Assembly: GCF_004135625.1 (NCBI RefSeq)
Contig: NZ_SDPV01000001.1
Coordinates: forward strand, 928,501 to 992,500
Length of the DNA stretch: 64,000 nucleotides
From: Pelagerythrobacter rhizovicinus
GTDB taxonomy: Bacteria > Pseudomonadota > Alphaproteobacteria > Sphingomonadales > Sphingomonadaceae
Reading direction: 5' to 3'
The notes below the pieces were generated by a model. The model was not told where the DNA came from, did not search any database, and saw nothing but the letters and a program-made list of their open reading frames with translations. Made by a program: the position numbers and the translations under genes. Positions 33,700-42,896 of this stretch are shown one piece after another (positions within the stretch are counted from its first letter, which is position 1; each line of letters opens with the position of its first letter).

Positions 33700-34716
33700 T
33701 TAAACCAGTGCTTCGAGCACCTGGTCGGGTGGACGGTGACCGTCTGCCCAGAAGCGGATGTTGGCGATCACCTTTTCGCCGGAAGCCTCGCGTCCTTCGA
33801 CGGTGGCGCTGCCGATGTGCGGCTGTGCGATGACATTCGGCAAGGCGACCAGGCGCGCATCAACTTTGGGCTCCTCCGGGAACACGTCGAGCCCCGCGCC
33901 GCCCAGATGGCCGCTTTCGAGCGCGTCGATCATCGCCTCGTAGTCGATGAGATTTGCTCGCGCCGTGTTGATGAGCGCGGCTCCTTGTTTCATGAGGCCG
34001 ATCCGGCGGGCGTTGATCATTCCCTCGGTCTGCGTCGTTGCCGGGCAGTGCAGCGTGACGATATCGGACCGCGTCAGGAGATCGTCGAGCTTCTCGACGT
34101 ATTCGGCCCCGAACATCGATTCGACCGCCTGGGGCAGCCGGTGGCGGTTATGATACTGGATTTGCAGCCCGAAGGCGCGTGCGCGGAAGGCGACTGCCTG
34201 CCCGATCCGGCCCATACCTACGATCCCGAGGACTTTGCCGCCGAGCTTGTGCCCGAGCATTGCCGAGGGAGCCCAACCGGTCCAGCGTTCCCGCCGGATC
34301 AGTGTGGTGCCTTCGCGCAAGCGGCGGGGTACACCGATGATCAATGCCATCGTGAGATCGGCGGTATCGTCGGTGAAGACGCCGGGCGTGTTCGTCACCA
34401 TGATCCTGCGCGCGGCCGCGGCGGCGAGATCGATGTGGTCGGTGCCTGCGCCGAAGCTCGCGATCAGCCCGAGGCTTTCGCCGGCCTGGGCGATCAGCTC
34501 TGCGTCGATCCGGTCGGTGACAGTGGGGACAAGCACGTCGCACTCGCGCATCGCCGCAGCGAGGTCTTCGCGGGTCATGGGCGTGTCGGCGCGGTTCAGG
34601 CGGGTTTCGAAGAGCTCTTCCATCCGCGCCTCGATCGAAGGGAGAAGGTGCCGCGTCACGATGACGCGAGGTTTGCCCGCAACCCGCCGATTCGAGGTGT
34701 CTCCCGCTTGGTCCAT
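33700..34716 (-). CDS. D-2-hydroxyacid dehydrogenase (glycerate dehydrogenase-like)
   Basis: 338 residues. The NAD-binding GIVGMGRIGQAVAFRARAFG and the catalytic residues of the D-2-hydroxyacid dehydrogenase family are all visible: arginine in INTARANLIDYEAMI, glutamate in GLDVFPEEPKVD and histidine in PHIGSATVEGR. The substrate-binding SFGAGTDHIDL loop is of the kind found in glyoxylate/hydroxypyruvate reductases and glycerate dehydrogenases. The exact substrate cannot be read. It is monocistronic, convergent with the flavoprotein gene and divergent from the SH3-protein gene. Confidence 0.9.
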   Translation of the reverse strand: MDQAGDTSNRRVAGKPRVIVTRHLLPSIEARMEELFETRLNRADTPMTREDLAAAMRECDVLVPTVTDRIDAELIAQAGESLGLIASFGAGTDHIDLAAAAARRIMVTNTPGVFTDDTADLTMALIIGVPRRLREGTTLIRRERWTGWAPSAMLGHKLGGKVLGIVGMGRIGQAVAFRARAFGLQIQYHNRHRLPQAVESMFGAEYVEKLDDLLTRSDIVTLHCPATTQTEGMINARRIGLMKQGAALINTARANLIDYEAMIDALESGHLGGAGLDVFPEEPKVDARLVALPNVIAQPHIGSATVEGREASGEKVIANIRFWADGHRPPDQVLEALV

Positions 34717-34798
34717 GTGTGCCGCGCTAGGATGGGCAACGCGCCGCGGTCAAGCCATGCGCATATCGCTTGAAGCGCTGCCGCCCCCCAATCTATGG

Positions 34799-35287
34799 AT
34801 GAAGCCCATGTGCCGTTTCATTCTCGCTGCCGTTTTCACGCTCTTCGCCATTGGCGGTTCCGGCTATGGCCCGGCCTCGGCGCAGGAGCGCGAGGTGCCC
34901 TACTGGGCGACGATCGACACCAGCAAGCTCAACATGCGGGTGGGGCCGAGCGTCAACTACCGCATTGCATGGGTCTACAAGCGTCCGGGGCTGCCGGTGA
35001 AGGTGATCCGTGTCATCGATGGCTGGCGCCTCATACGCGACCCCGACGGAGATCAGGGCTGGGTAGTCGCTCGCCTGCTAAGTGCGGATCGTGGTGCAGT
35101 CGTCGTCGGGGAAGGGCTTGCAGCGATGCGTGAAGCGCCTTCGGACAACGCGAAGTTGCGATGGAATGTCGAGGCCGGAGTGGTCGGCAAGCTCGGCGAG
35201 TGCGAGAATGACTGGTGCACCTTCGATGTCGATGGGCGCATCGGCTGGGTGCGAGCGGAACGGCTGTGGGGCGCCGGCGATCCGTAG
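34799..35287 (+). CDS. Exported SH3-domain protein
   Basis: 162 residues. The signal peptide (CRFILAAVFTLFAIGGSG) ends near SAQERE. Two SH3-like repeats follow: ATIDTSKLNMRVGPSVNYRI with GWRLIRDPDGDQGWVVARLL, and AAMREAPSDNAKLRWNVEAG with CTFDVDGRIGWVRAERLWG. Such bacterial SH3 (SH3_4/DUF1058) proteins are periplasmic and often near cell-wall or signalling functions; the partner is unknown. Several in-frame upstream ATG codons exist; 34799 is chosen because it directly precedes the signal peptide, and 34808 is an alternative. Confidence 0.82.
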   Translation: MKPMCRFILAAVFTLFAIGGSGYGPASAQEREVPYWATIDTSKLNMRVGPSVNYRIAWVYKRPGLPVKVIRVIDGWRLIRDPDGDQGWVVARLLSADRGAVVVGEGLAAMREAPSDNAKLRWNVEAGVVGKLGECENDWCTFDVDGRIGWVRAERLWGAGDP

Positions 35288-35291
35288 AGGC

Positions 35292-35312
35292 GGGGCGGCA
35301 ATGAGCCGCCCC
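35292..35312. terminator. Bidirectional terminator-like hairpin
   Basis: GGGGCGGC (35292-35299) pairs perfectly with GCCGCCCC (35305-35312) around AATGA, four bases after the SH3 gene stop and 17 bases before the convergent lipoprotein gene end. There is no T run on either side, but the stem is very GC-rich. Confidence 0.5.
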
Positions 35313-35329
35313 GAAACGTGGGCTCTAGA

Positions 35330-35758
35330 TCATCCGGTAGCGTTCGAAGCCTTCGCGACGGTCACCGTGGTGCCGTCGTCCGCCGTTGCGGTCCAACTCC
35401 CGTCGGCTGCGGGCTCGCTGTCGGTCCAGCACAGTTCCGCCCCCCCTTCGGGTGTGAGGCAACTCTTGCCATCCTTCACCTCCCAGGTGCCGCGGGCCGT
35501 TTCGTCCTCCCCCATCATGTCGATGTAGGTGCCGTCCGCGTTGATGGTCGTGCTGGTGACGGTGCCGTCCGCCCAGGTCACGGTGTAGGTACCAGCGGCC
35601 TCGTCGCCGGCGAGGGCGGACCTGCCGGCCGCAGGTTCTGCCGTCTCGGCGGGAGCCGCCGCGGTATCGGTCGTCTCCGCTGGTGTCGGGGTCTGTGCGG
35701 CTTCCTGTGAGCAGGCGGACAGTGCGACCGCTGCAGCAATCAAAACAAGGCTTCTCAT
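35330..35758 (-). CDS. Hypothetical lipoprotein
   Basis: 142 residues with a clear lipoprotein signal (MRSLVLIAAAVALSAC, cysteine at residue 16). The mature part starts with a Thr/Pro/Ala-rich linker of about 40 residues and then a small beta-rich domain: GTYTVTWADGTVTSTTINAD, GTWEVKDGKSCLTPEGGAEL and SWTATADDGTTVTVAKAS. Two cysteines (KSCL, ELCW) may form a disulphide. This pattern occurs in small secreted proteins of sphingomonads but no function is known. It lies between the SH3 gene (convergent) and the thiolase gene on the same strand, 95 bases away. Confidence 0.8.
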   Translation of the reverse strand: MRSLVLIAAAVALSACSQEAAQTPTPAETTDTAAAPAETAEPAAGRSALAGDEAAGTYTVTWADGTVTSTTINADGTYIDMMGEDETARGTWEVKDGKSCLTPEGGAELCWTDSEPAADGSWTATADDGTTVTVAKASNATG

Positions 35759-35853
35759 CTCCCAGATCTCCTTATTTCCCGGAGGTTAGGCGATGATACC
35801 CCTGTGCGACGCGTGCGGCAAACGGTCTCGGTCGAGTGTCACCGGCGGAGGTA

Positions 35854-37050
35854 TCAGATCAGCTCGACCGCCACCGCAGTGGCCTCGCCGCCACCGATGC
35901 AGAGCGAGGCGATGCCGCGCTTCTTGCCCTGGCGCTTGAGCGCGTTGAGCAGGGTGACTATGATCCGCGTGCCGCTCGCCCCAATGGGGTGGCCGAGGGC
36001 GGTGCCGCCGCCGTTGATGTTGATCTTCTCGTGCGGGATACCGATGTCGCGCATCGCGAACATGGCGACGCAGGCGAACGCCTCGTTGACTTCCCACAGG
36101 TCGACGTCGTCGACCGACCAGCCGGCCTTGTCGAGCACCTTCTGGATCGCGCCGATCGGGGCGACCGTGAACTTCGCCGGTTCCTGCGCATGCGCGGCCA
36201 TGGCGACGATCTTCGCGACCGGGGCGAGACCCTTGTCCTTCGCGACGCTTTCGCGGGTCAGGACGACGGCGGCCGCGCCGTCGGAGATCGAGCTGGAGGT
36301 GGCGGCGGTGATCGTGCCGTCCTTGGCGAAGGCGGGCTTGAGGGTCGGGATCTTGTCGGGCTTACCACGGCCCGGCTGCTCGTCGGTGTCCACCACGGTC
36401 TCGCCAGCGCGAGTGGTGACGGTGACGGGAACGACCTCGTCGGCAAAGGCGCCGCTCTCGATCGCGGCGTTCGCGCGCCGAAGTGACTCGATCGAGTAGT
36501 CGTCCATCTCCTCGCGGGTCATCTGGTATTCGTTCGCGGTCTCCTGCGCGAACGTGCCCATAGCGCGGCCTGCCTCGTAGGCATCCTCGAGCCCGTCGAG
36601 GAACATGTGATCGTAGGCCGTGTCGTGGCCGATGCGCGCGCCGGAGCGGTGCTTCTTGAGCAGGTAGGGCGCGTTGGTCATGCTCTCCATACCGCCAGCG
36701 ACGACGAGATCGATCGTGCCCGAGGCGAGCGCCTCCGCGCCCATGATGACCGTCTGCATGCCGCTGCCGCAGACCTTGTTCACCGTCGTCGCCTGGACCG
36801 ACTTGGGCAGGCCGGCCTTGATCGCCGCCTGACGGGCCGGCGCCTGACCAAGCCCTGCGGGGAGGACGCAGCCCATGTAGATGCGCTCGACGTCCTCGCC
36901 GGACACGCTGGCGCGCTCGACCGCGGCCTTGACTGCGGTGGCGCCGAGATCGGTCGCCGAAACGTCCGCCAGGGCGCCTTGCATGCCGCCCATCGGGGTG
37001 CGCGCATAGGAGAGGATCACGACGGGATCGGCGGCGGAAAACTGGGCCAT
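35854..37050 (-). CDS. Acetyl-CoA C-acetyltransferase (thiolase)
   Basis: 398 residues from ATG 37050, a normal thiolase length; the longer frame upstream has no thiolase similarity. The acyl-accepting cysteine is in NKVCGSGMQTVI, the catalytic histidine in NGGGTALGHPIGASGTR, and the second cysteine in IASLCIGGGEATA. The enzyme condenses or cleaves acetoacetyl-CoA and might supply PHB synthesis or fatty-acid breakdown. The gene is divergent from an aldehyde dehydrogenase; the shared gap carries a palindrome at 37120-37131. Confidence 0.93.
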   Translation of the reverse strand: MAQFSAADPVVILSYARTPMGGMQGALADVSATDLGATAVKAAVERASVSGEDVERIYMGCVLPAGLGQAPARQAAIKAGLPKSVQATTVNKVCGSGMQTVIMGAEALASGTIDLVVAGGMESMTNAPYLLKKHRSGARIGHDTAYDHMFLDGLEDAYEAGRAMGTFAQETANEYQMTREEMDDYSIESLRRANAAIESGAFADEVVPVTVTTRAGETVVDTDEQPGRGKPDKIPTLKPAFAKDGTITAATSSSISDGAAAVVLTRESVAKDKGLAPVAKIVAMAAHAQEPAKFTVAPIGAIQKVLDKAGWSVDDVDLWEVNEAFACVAMFAMRDIGIPHEKININGGGTALGHPIGASGTRIIVTLLNALKRQGKKRGIASLCIGGGEATAVAVELI

Positions 37051-37119
37051 CGGGAGAATGCCTTTCGGTTGGACTCGTGTCTTTGGCGGCCTAGGTAATG
37101 TTGCAGTGCGGCAAAGGCA

Positions 37120-37131
37120 AATCGCGCGATT
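37120..37131. promoter_or_regulatory. Palindrome between divergent thiolase and aldehyde dehydrogenase genes
   Basis: AATCGCGCGATT is a perfect 12-bp palindrome, and near-symmetric GC/AA flanks extend it to about 17 bases. Its place in the 148-base divergent gap fits an operator controlling both genes, but no regulator is adjacent. Confidence 0.35.
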
Positions 37132-37198
37132 GCGGCGCTTGTCAAAGGCGAGGGTCTGGTGAACACTCGGTAGCAAAGAGAAACCAGTGGAGAGAGCG

Positions 37199-38629
37199 AT
37201 GGCCGAGTCCCCGAAGTCCGCAATGGCGACCTTGCTGCACAAGCAGCGCGATGCCTTCACCGCCGCGCGGCCCGAAGGGCTCGACGTGCGCCGCGACCGG
37301 GTGAAGCGGGCGATCGCCCTGCTCAAGGAAAACGCCGAGGCGCTGTGCAAGGCGATGAGCGCCGACTTCGGCAATCGCAGCCCCCATCAGTCGATGATCA
37401 CCGACATTGCCGGCACGGCGAACTTCGGGAAGTACTGCCTCAAGCATCTCGACAAGTGGGCGAGGGCGGAGAAGCGGCACGTGCAGTTCCCGCTCGGTCT
37501 GCTCGGCGCGAAGGCGGAGGTGCGCTACGAACCGAAGGGCGTGATCGGGATACTCAGCCCGTGGAACTTCCCCGTGAACCTGAGCTTCGGGCCGCTGATG
37601 CAGGTGCTCGCGGCGGGCAACCGTGCGATGATCAAGCCGAGCGAATTCACCGAGCGGACTTCGGAGGTCTCGGCGGAGCTGTGCGCCAGGTATTTCGACG
37701 AGGTTGAAGTCGCCTTCGTCACGGGCGGTCCGGAGGTCGCCCACGAATTCTCCGCCCTGCCGTTCGATCATCTCGTCTTCACCGGCTCCACCGCGACCGG
37801 GCGCAAGGTGATGGAAGCGGCGGCAAAGAACCTGTGCCCGGTCACGCTCGAGCTCGGCGGCAAGTCGCCGGTGTTCCTCGGCCGCAGCGCCAATCTCGAA
37901 CAGGCTGGGGAGCGGATCGCACTCGGGAAGATGCTCAACGCCGGCCAGATCTGCCTCGCGCCCGACTACATGTACGTGCCCGAGGAGAAGGAGGACGCGG
38001 CGGTCGCGGCGGTCGAGCTGGGCGTTCACAAGATGTATCCGACCCTGCTCGAGAACGAGGACTACGCCTCGGTCGTGACCGATCGCCACTTCGACCGCCT
38101 GCAGGGCGTGGTCGCCGACGCGCGCGACAAGGGCGCCGAGGTGATCGAGGTCAATCCGGCGGACGAGGACTTCGGCAACACCAACGCGCGCAAGATGCCG
38201 CTGACGATTCTGCGGGGGGTCACCGACGACATGCAGGCGATGCAGGAGGAGATCTTCGGCCCGGTGCTGCCGGTGAAGACCTACAAGGACGTCGACGAAG
38301 CGATCGATTACGTGAACCGGCGGGATCGGCCGCTGGGTCTCTACTACTTCGGGCAGGATTCGGGCGAGCGCGAGCAGGTGCTGAGGCGGACGATCTCCGG
38401 TGGGGTGACAGTCAACGATGTGCTGTTCCACGTGTCGATGGAGGATCTGCCGTTCGGAGGCGTCGGTCCGAGCGGAATCGGCTCCTATCACGGTGTCGAA
38501 GGGTTTCGCGAATTCAGCCACGCGCGCAGCGTCTACACCCAGCCGAAGATCGACATTGCGAAGCTCGCGGGGTTCAAACCGCCTTATGGCGCGGCGACCG
38601 AAAAGGCGGTCCGCACGATGATGAAATAA
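37199..38629 (+). CDS. Aldehyde dehydrogenase, coniferyl-aldehyde dehydrogenase-like
   Basis: 476 residues from ATG 37199, preceded by GGAGAG; a GTG 12 bases earlier is less likely. The superfamily motifs are present: GVIGILSPWNFPVNLSFGPL (cofactor pocket), IKPSEFTERTSE, FTGSTATGRKVME, the catalytic glutamate in LELGGKSPVF and the cysteine in NAGQICLAPDYMYV. The QICLAPDY form is typical of the coniferyl aldehyde dehydrogenase (CalB)/class 3 group that oxidises hydrophobic or aromatic aldehydes. The real substrate is not known. It is divergent from the thiolase. Confidence 0.9.
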   Translation: MAESPKSAMATLLHKQRDAFTAARPEGLDVRRDRVKRAIALLKENAEALCKAMSADFGNRSPHQSMITDIAGTANFGKYCLKHLDKWARAEKRHVQFPLGLLGAKAEVRYEPKGVIGILSPWNFPVNLSFGPLMQVLAAGNRAMIKPSEFTERTSEVSAELCARYFDEVEVAFVTGGPEVAHEFSALPFDHLVFTGSTATGRKVMEAAAKNLCPVTLELGGKSPVFLGRSANLEQAGERIALGKMLNAGQICLAPDYMYVPEEKEDAAVAAVELGVHKMYPTLLENEDYASVVTDRHFDRLQGVVADARDKGAEVIEVNPADEDFGNTNARKMPLTILRGVTDDMQAMQEEIFGPVLPVKTYKDVDEAIDYVNRRDRPLGLYYFGQDSGEREQVLRRTISGGVTVNDVLFHVSMEDLPFGGVGPSGIGSYHGVEGFREFSHARSVYTQPKIDIAKLAGFKPPYGAATEKAVRTMMK

Positions 38630-38665
38630 CGGTTGGAGCGCAGCTCTTCGTCTTTCGACAACTGT

Positions 38666-38680
38666 TGCGAATCGTTCGCA
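38666..38680. promoter_or_regulatory. Short palindrome upstream of nuoA
   Basis: TGCGAA (38666-38671) and TTCGCA (38675-38680) are exact reverse complements with a three-base gap, about 90 bases before nuoA and just before the candidate promoter. It may be a regulator site or chance. Confidence 0.25.
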
Positions 38681-38691
38681 TTTCCATGCCC

Positions 38692-38720
38692 TTGCACCAT
38701 GCGGGTGAGGGGCCTAGAGG
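38692..38720 (+). promoter_or_regulatory. Candidate promoter of the nuo operon
   Basis: A -35-like TTGCAC (38692-38697) and a -10-like TAGAGG (38715-38720) are 17 bases apart, 48 bases before the nuoA start. This is the only gap large enough for a promoter before the 19-kb operon. The -10 match is weak. Confidence 0.35.
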
Positions 38721-38768
38721 CGGGCGCGAAACATCCTTCCCCATGGGAATCGCCCCAAGGAAAACCGT

Positions 38769-39143
38769 GTGGTCGACCTGAGCCAATACCTTCCGATACT
38801 GATCTTCCTGGTCATCGCCCTGGGCCTCTCGGCAGCGTTCGTTTTTCTGCCGATGGGCGTGGCGCGCCTGACCGGCGCGCATAACCCCGACGCCGAGAAG
38901 CTGAGCGAGTACGAATGCGGTTTCCCTGCATTCGAGGATCCGCGCAGCCAGTTCGACGTGCGCTTTTACCTTGTTGCGATCCTGTTCATCGTGTTCGATC
39001 TCGAAGCGGCATTTCTGTTTCCTTGGGCTGTCAGCCTCGATCTGACCGGATGGCCCGGCTGGATCACGATGATGATCTTCCTGTTCGAACTCGCCGTGGG
39101 CCTTGCCTACGCCTGGAAAGTGGGAGCCCTGGAATGGGAGTAG
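38769..39143 (+). CDS. nuoA: NADH-quinone oxidoreductase subunit A
   Basis: 124 residues from GTG 38769. Three hydrophobic helices and the conserved cysteine-containing loop [20 protein letters not shown] followed by [20 protein letters not shown] identify NuoA, a membrane subunit at the junction of the arms of complex I. It is the first gene of the nuo operon. It overlaps nuoB by ten bases. Confidence 0.96.
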   Translation: MVDLSQYLPILIFLVIALGLSAAFVFLPMGVARLTGAHNPDAEKLSEYECGFPAFEDPRSQFDVRFYLVAILFIVFDLEAAFLFPWAVSLDLTGWPGWITMMIFLFELAVGLAYAWKVGALEWE

Positions 39144-39718
39144 ACCACAGCCCGACGCGCCCGAAGCTCAACCCCGCGCTGCACGATGCGCCGACCGCAC
39201 GCGGCGGTGAGGTGCGCCAGCCAGACGGAGACTACTTCCGCGCGCTGCAGACCGAGGTGAACGACAAGGGTTTCCTCGTCACCAGCACCGAGGATTTGTT
39301 CCAGTGGGCTCGCACGGGTTCGCTGTGGTGGATGACCTTCGGTCTCGCTTGCTGCGCGGTCGAGATGATCCACGTGAACATGCCGCGCTACGACATGGAG
39401 CGCTTTGGTGTCGCCCCGCGCGCCAGCCCGCGTCAGTCGGACGTGATGATCGTCGCGGGCACGCTGTGCAACAAGATGGCCCCGGCACTGCGCAAGGTCT
39501 ACGACCAGATGTCGGATCCGAAGTACGTCATCTCCATGGGCAGCTGCGCCAACGGCGGCGGCTACTACCACTACAGCTATTCGGTGGTGCGCGGGTGCGA
39601 CCGCATCGTGCCCGTGGACATCTACGTGCCTGGCTGTCCGCCGACCGCTGAAGCGCTGCTCTACGGCGTGATGCAGCTTCAGCGGAAGATCCGCCGCGAA
39701 GGGACTATTGAGAGGTGA
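39134..39718 (+). CDS. nuoB: NADH-quinone oxidoreductase subunit B
   Basis: 194 residues from ATG 39134. It carries cluster N2 ligands: the tandem cysteines in [14 protein letters not shown], then [19 protein letters not shown] and [20 protein letters not shown]. NuoB donates electrons to quinone. The N-terminal 40 residues are a typical alphaproteobacterial extension. It starts inside nuoA and is followed ten bases later by nuoC. Confidence 0.97.
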   Translation: MGVDHSPTRPKLNPALHDAPTARGGEVRQPDGDYFRALQTEVNDKGFLVTSTEDLFQWARTGSLWWMTFGLACCAVEMIHVNMPRYDMERFGVAPRASPRQSDVMIVAGTLCNKMAPALRKVYDQMSDPKYVISMGSCANGGGYYHYSYSVVRGCDRIVPVDIYVPGCPPTAEALLYGVMQLQRKIRREGTIER

Positions 39719-39728
39719 TTGGCTCACG

Positions 39729-40622
39729 ATGACCGTGGTTCATTCCGCCCCCAGGTTCGCCTCCAACGAAGGTGTGAAAGCCGCGCTTTCGACGGCGCTC
39801 GGCGACATGCTCGTCGAGGCGCACGAGGAGCATGGCGAGATCCTGCTGACCGTGAAGCGCGGGCGCATCGAGCATGCGCTGCGCCTGCTGCGCGACGAGC
39901 ACGATTATCAGCAGCTTATGGAGATTGCCGGGGTCGACTACCCGCAGCGCGCCGAGCGCTTCGAAGTCGTCTACATGCTGCTCAGCTTGACGAAGAACCA
40001 TCGCGTGATGGTCAAGGTCACCGCGTCGGAGAAGACTCCGGTACCGACCGTCACCACGCTATGGCCCAACGCGGGCTGGCTCGAGCGCGAGGTGTTCGAT
40101 CTCTACGGCGTGCTGTTCGATGGCAATACGGACTTGCGTCGCATCCTCACCGACTATGGGTTCGAGGGGCATCCCTTCCGCAAGGACTTTCCGCTCACCG
40201 GCTATACCGAACTGCGCTATTCCGAGGAGGAGAAGCGCGTTGTGTACGAGCCGGTCGACCTGCCGCAGGATCTGCGCCGGTTCGACTTCATGAGCCCATG
40301 GGAAGGCGCGGATTATGTGCTCCCGGGTGATGAGAAGGCGGACATTCCGCCCGTCGAAGAGGTGAAGACCACCGAAAAGGAGAGCGAGACCGGCGCCGGC
40401 GAGGAAACGGACAGAAAAGCGGCCGAGAAGGTCGCGCCGGCGGAGCGGTCGAGCGGTTCGGTGGCCGGGCAGGGCGATGCTAATCCGGCGCCTGTGGACA
40501 CGGGCGAAGATGAACCCGACGCACCCAAGCCGACGGAAGATCGCCCGGATCGGAAGCCGCGCAAGGAGACCGCTCGCGACACCTCAGGCGCGACCGAGCC
40601 CGAAGAGAACGGAGAAGACTGA
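39729..40622 (+). CDS. nuoC: NADH-quinone oxidoreductase subunit C with long acidic tail
   Basis: 297 residues from ATG 39729, preceded by GAGGTGATT. The core (to about residue 200) has the 30-kDa subunit hallmarks: [40 protein letters not shown] and a final [10 protein letters not shown]. The last 90 or so residues are a low-complexity tail of Glu, Asp, Lys, Pro and Thr ([19 protein letters not shown] and so on), with no hydrophobic core. NuoC normally ends near residue 200. The stop overlaps the nuoD start. Confidence 0.95.
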   Translation: MTVVHSAPRFASNEGVKAALSTALGDMLVEAHEEHGEILLTVKRGRIEHALRLLRDEHDYQQLMEIAGVDYPQRAERFEVVYMLLSLTKNHRVMVKVTASEKTPVPTVTTLWPNAGWLEREVFDLYGVLFDGNTDLRRILTDYGFEGHPFRKDFPLTGYTELRYSEEEKRVVYEPVDLPQDLRRFDFMSPWEGADYVLPGDEKADIPPVEEVKTTEKESETGAGEETDRKAAEKVAPAERSSGSVAGQGDANPAPVDTGEDEPDAPKPTEDRPDRKPRKETARDTSGATEPEENGED

Positions 40623-41836
40623 TGGCGGGCCTGATTCAGGAATCCTCGCCGACCACCGAAGGCGAGGCCGTCTCCAACTACACGATCAACTTCGGGCCCC
40701 AGCACCCGGCCGCGCACGGCGTGCTGCGGCTGGTGATGGAGCTCGACGGCGAGATCATCGAGCGGATCGACCCGCACGTTGGCCTGCTCCATCGTGGCAC
40801 CGAGAAGCTGATCGAGCACAAGACTTATCTGCAGGCGCTGCCGTATTTCGACCGGCTCGATTACTGCAGCCCGATGTGCATGGAGCACTCGTGGGTGCTC
40901 GCGATCGAGAAGCTGCTCAATCTCGAAGTGCCGCTCCGAGCGCAGTATCTGCGGGTGCTGTTCGCCGAGCTGACGCGCATCAAGAATCACATGCTCAACA
41001 TCGGCAGCCACGTCATGGACGTGGGAGCGATGACCCCGAACCTGTGGCTCTTCGAACTGCGCGAAGACTGCATGAATTTCTATGAGCGGGTTTCGGGTGC
41101 GCGGATGCACGCCGCCTGGTTCCGTCCGGGCGGTGTGCACGAAGACGCGCCGCTCAAGCTGCTCGCCGACATCGGCGACTGGGTGGACAAGCGCCTGCCG
41201 GAGCTGTTCGGGGACGCGATGAGCCTCGTTATGGACAACCGCATATTCAAGCAGCGCAATGTCGACATCGCGGTCGTCAGCAAGGAAGATGCGATCCGCT
41301 GGGGCTTTTCGGGCCCCATGATCCGCGCATCCGGCATTCCCTGGGACCTGCGCAAGAGCCAGCCTTACGATGTCTATGACCGGATGGACTTCGAAGTGCC
41401 GGTCGGGACGAACGGCGACTGCTACGACCGCTTCATGGTACGTGTGAAGGAAGTCTACGAGAGCGCGAAGATCATCAAGCAGTGCCTCGCCGAGATGCCC
41501 GAAGGGCCGGTGCAGAGCACCGATGGCAAGGTCTCTCCGCCCCGGCGCGGCGAGATGAAGCAGTCGATGGAAGCGCTGATCCACCATTTCAAGCTCTATA
41601 CCGAGGGCTTCCACGTGCCCGCCGGCGAGGTCTACGTCGCGACCGAGAGCCCCAAGGGCGAGTTCGGCGTCTATCTCGTGGCGGACGGATCCAACAAGCC
41701 CTACCGCTGCAAGATCCGCCCGACCGCCTTCAGCCACCTTCAGGCGATCGATTTCATGGCGAAGGGTCACATGCTGCCGGATGCGACGGCCATTCTTGGC
41801 GCGATCGACGTGGTATTCGGGGAGTCCGATCGGTGA
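40622..41836 (+). CDS. nuoD: NADH-quinone oxidoreductase subunit D
   Basis: 404 residues, the normal 49-kDa subunit that forms much of the quinone site with NuoB. The signature [20 protein letters not shown] near the N-terminus, then [40 protein letters not shown] and the C-terminal DVVFGESDR are all present. Its ATG overlaps the nuoC TGA. Its own TGA overlaps the GTG of the unexpected gene at 41833. Confidence 0.97.
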   Translation: MAGLIQESSPTTEGEAVSNYTINFGPQHPAAHGVLRLVMELDGEIIERIDPHVGLLHRGTEKLIEHKTYLQALPYFDRLDYCSPMCMEHSWVLAIEKLLNLEVPLRAQYLRVLFAELTRIKNHMLNIGSHVMDVGAMTPNLWLFELREDCMNFYERVSGARMHAAWFRPGGVHEDAPLKLLADIGDWVDKRLPELFGDAMSLVMDNRIFKQRNVDIAVVSKEDAIRWGFSGPMIRASGIPWDLRKSQPYDVYDRMDFEVPVGTNGDCYDRFMVRVKEVYESAKIIKQCLAEMPEGPVQSTDGKVSPPRRGEMKQSMEALIHHFKLYTEGFHVPAGEVYVATESPKGEFGVYLVADGSNKPYRCKIRPTAFSHLQAIDFMAKGHMLPDATAILGAIDVVFGESDR

Positions 41837-42228
41837 AGCGTGCAGCTTTTGCGATTAGTATTGCCGTCGGCCTGCATTCGTCGGTATTCGCCCAGGATTC
41901 TGAACAGGAAAAAGTGGTTGCAGCTGTCAAGGCTGTTAGTTCCGCAATCAGCGATGGCACAGATCTAGCCTCACTCGATCTGATGCCCGAGCTCGACGAG
42001 GCTACGATCACTGAGCTCAAGAGCCTCAAAGGCTGCGACGGTAGTGCGTTAAGGGAATCCACGCTTGAAGTGGTGAGGCTCTTTTATCGCTGCGGTAAAA
42101 TCGCGAGACCTCGGAACGGGCCCATCAAATTGCCAAGGGCCGCGACGGTGGAGTTGCATTTCGAGGGCGGCAGCATGACCAAATTGACCGTCGATGAAGT
42201 TCAGGCCGTGCCAGTTGGAGGCTACTAG
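41833..42228 (+). CDS. Small secreted protein inserted between nuoD and nuoE
   Basis: 131 residues from GTG 41833, which overlaps the nuoD stop as GTGA; its TAG stop shares a base with the nuoE GTG. The N-terminus [20 protein letters not shown] is a Sec signal peptide cleaved before QDSEQ. The mature protein has two cysteines (LKGCDGS, YRCGK) and mixed helix/strand pattern without a known domain. GC is about 54% in hand-counted stretches, against 62-70% in nuoD and nuoE. It is not a complex I subunit known to me, and its codon use suggests recent acquisition. Confidence 0.75.
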   Translation: MKRAAFAISIAVGLHSSVFAQDSEQEKVVAAVKAVSSAISDGTDLASLDLMPELDEATITELKSLKGCDGSALRESTLEVVRLFYRCGKIARPRNGPIKLPRAATVELHFEGGSMTKLTVDEVQAVPVGGY

Positions 42229-42896
42229 TGGCCGATAGGCAACCCGCACCCGATACTCCCGAGCTGCGCGAGCGCTGGGGCTCGTTCGAGTTCTCGCCCG
42301 CCTACAAGGCGAAGGCCGACAAGGCGATCGCGCGCTACCCGCAGGGGCGCCAGCGCTCCGCGGTCATGCCGCTGCTCGACCTTGCCCAGCGCCAGGTCGG
42401 CGAGGAGACGAACACCCAGGGCTGGCTGCCGCTGCCGGTGATCGAATACGTCGCGCGCTATCTCGACATGCCGGTGATCCGCGTGCTCGAGGTCGCCACC
42501 TTCTACTTCATGTACAACCTGCGGCCGGTGGGTAAGTACCACGTGCAGGTCTGCGGCACGACGCCGTGCATGCTGCGCGGTTCGGACGATCTCCTCGAGA
42601 CGTGCAGGAAGCGCGGCATGGTCAAGGGCCATGTTTCCGAAGACGGGCTGTGGACGCTGACCGAAGTCGAGTGCATGGGCAATTGCGCAACCGCGCCGAT
42701 GGTCCAGATCAACGACGACAACTACGAGGATCTGACGCCCGAGCGGCTCGAGCACATTCTCGACGAGCTTGCCGCCGGCCGCCAGCCGAAGACGGGCACG
42801 CAGGAGCCGGGGCGCCACACCAGCGAGCCGCTCGGCGGGCCGACCACGCTCAAGGAAATGGTCACCGAGAACCACGATTACCGGGGGGAATGGTGA
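42228..42896 (+). CDS. nuoE: NADH-quinone oxidoreductase subunit E
   Basis: 222 residues from GTG 42228. The 24-kDa subunit 2Fe-2S ligands are CGTTPC and CMGNC in YHVQVCGTTPCMLRG and VECMGNCATAPMVQIN. VIEYVARYLDMPVIRVLEVA before them is family-typical. The C-terminal 45 residues (TGTQEPGRHTSEPLGG...) are an alphaproteobacterial extension. It forms the NADH dehydrogenase module with NuoF and NuoG. The stop overlaps the start of a 62-residue membrane protein. Confidence 0.96.
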   Translation: MADRQPAPDTPELRERWGSFEFSPAYKAKADKAIARYPQGRQRSAVMPLLDLAQRQVGEETNTQGWLPLPVIEYVARYLDMPVIRVLEVATFYFMYNLRPVGKYHVQVCGTTPCMLRGSDDLLETCRKRGMVKGHVSEDGLWTLTEVECMGNCATAPMVQINDDNYEDLTPERLEHILDELAAGRQPKTGTQEPGRHTSEPLGGPTTLKEMVTENHDYRGEW

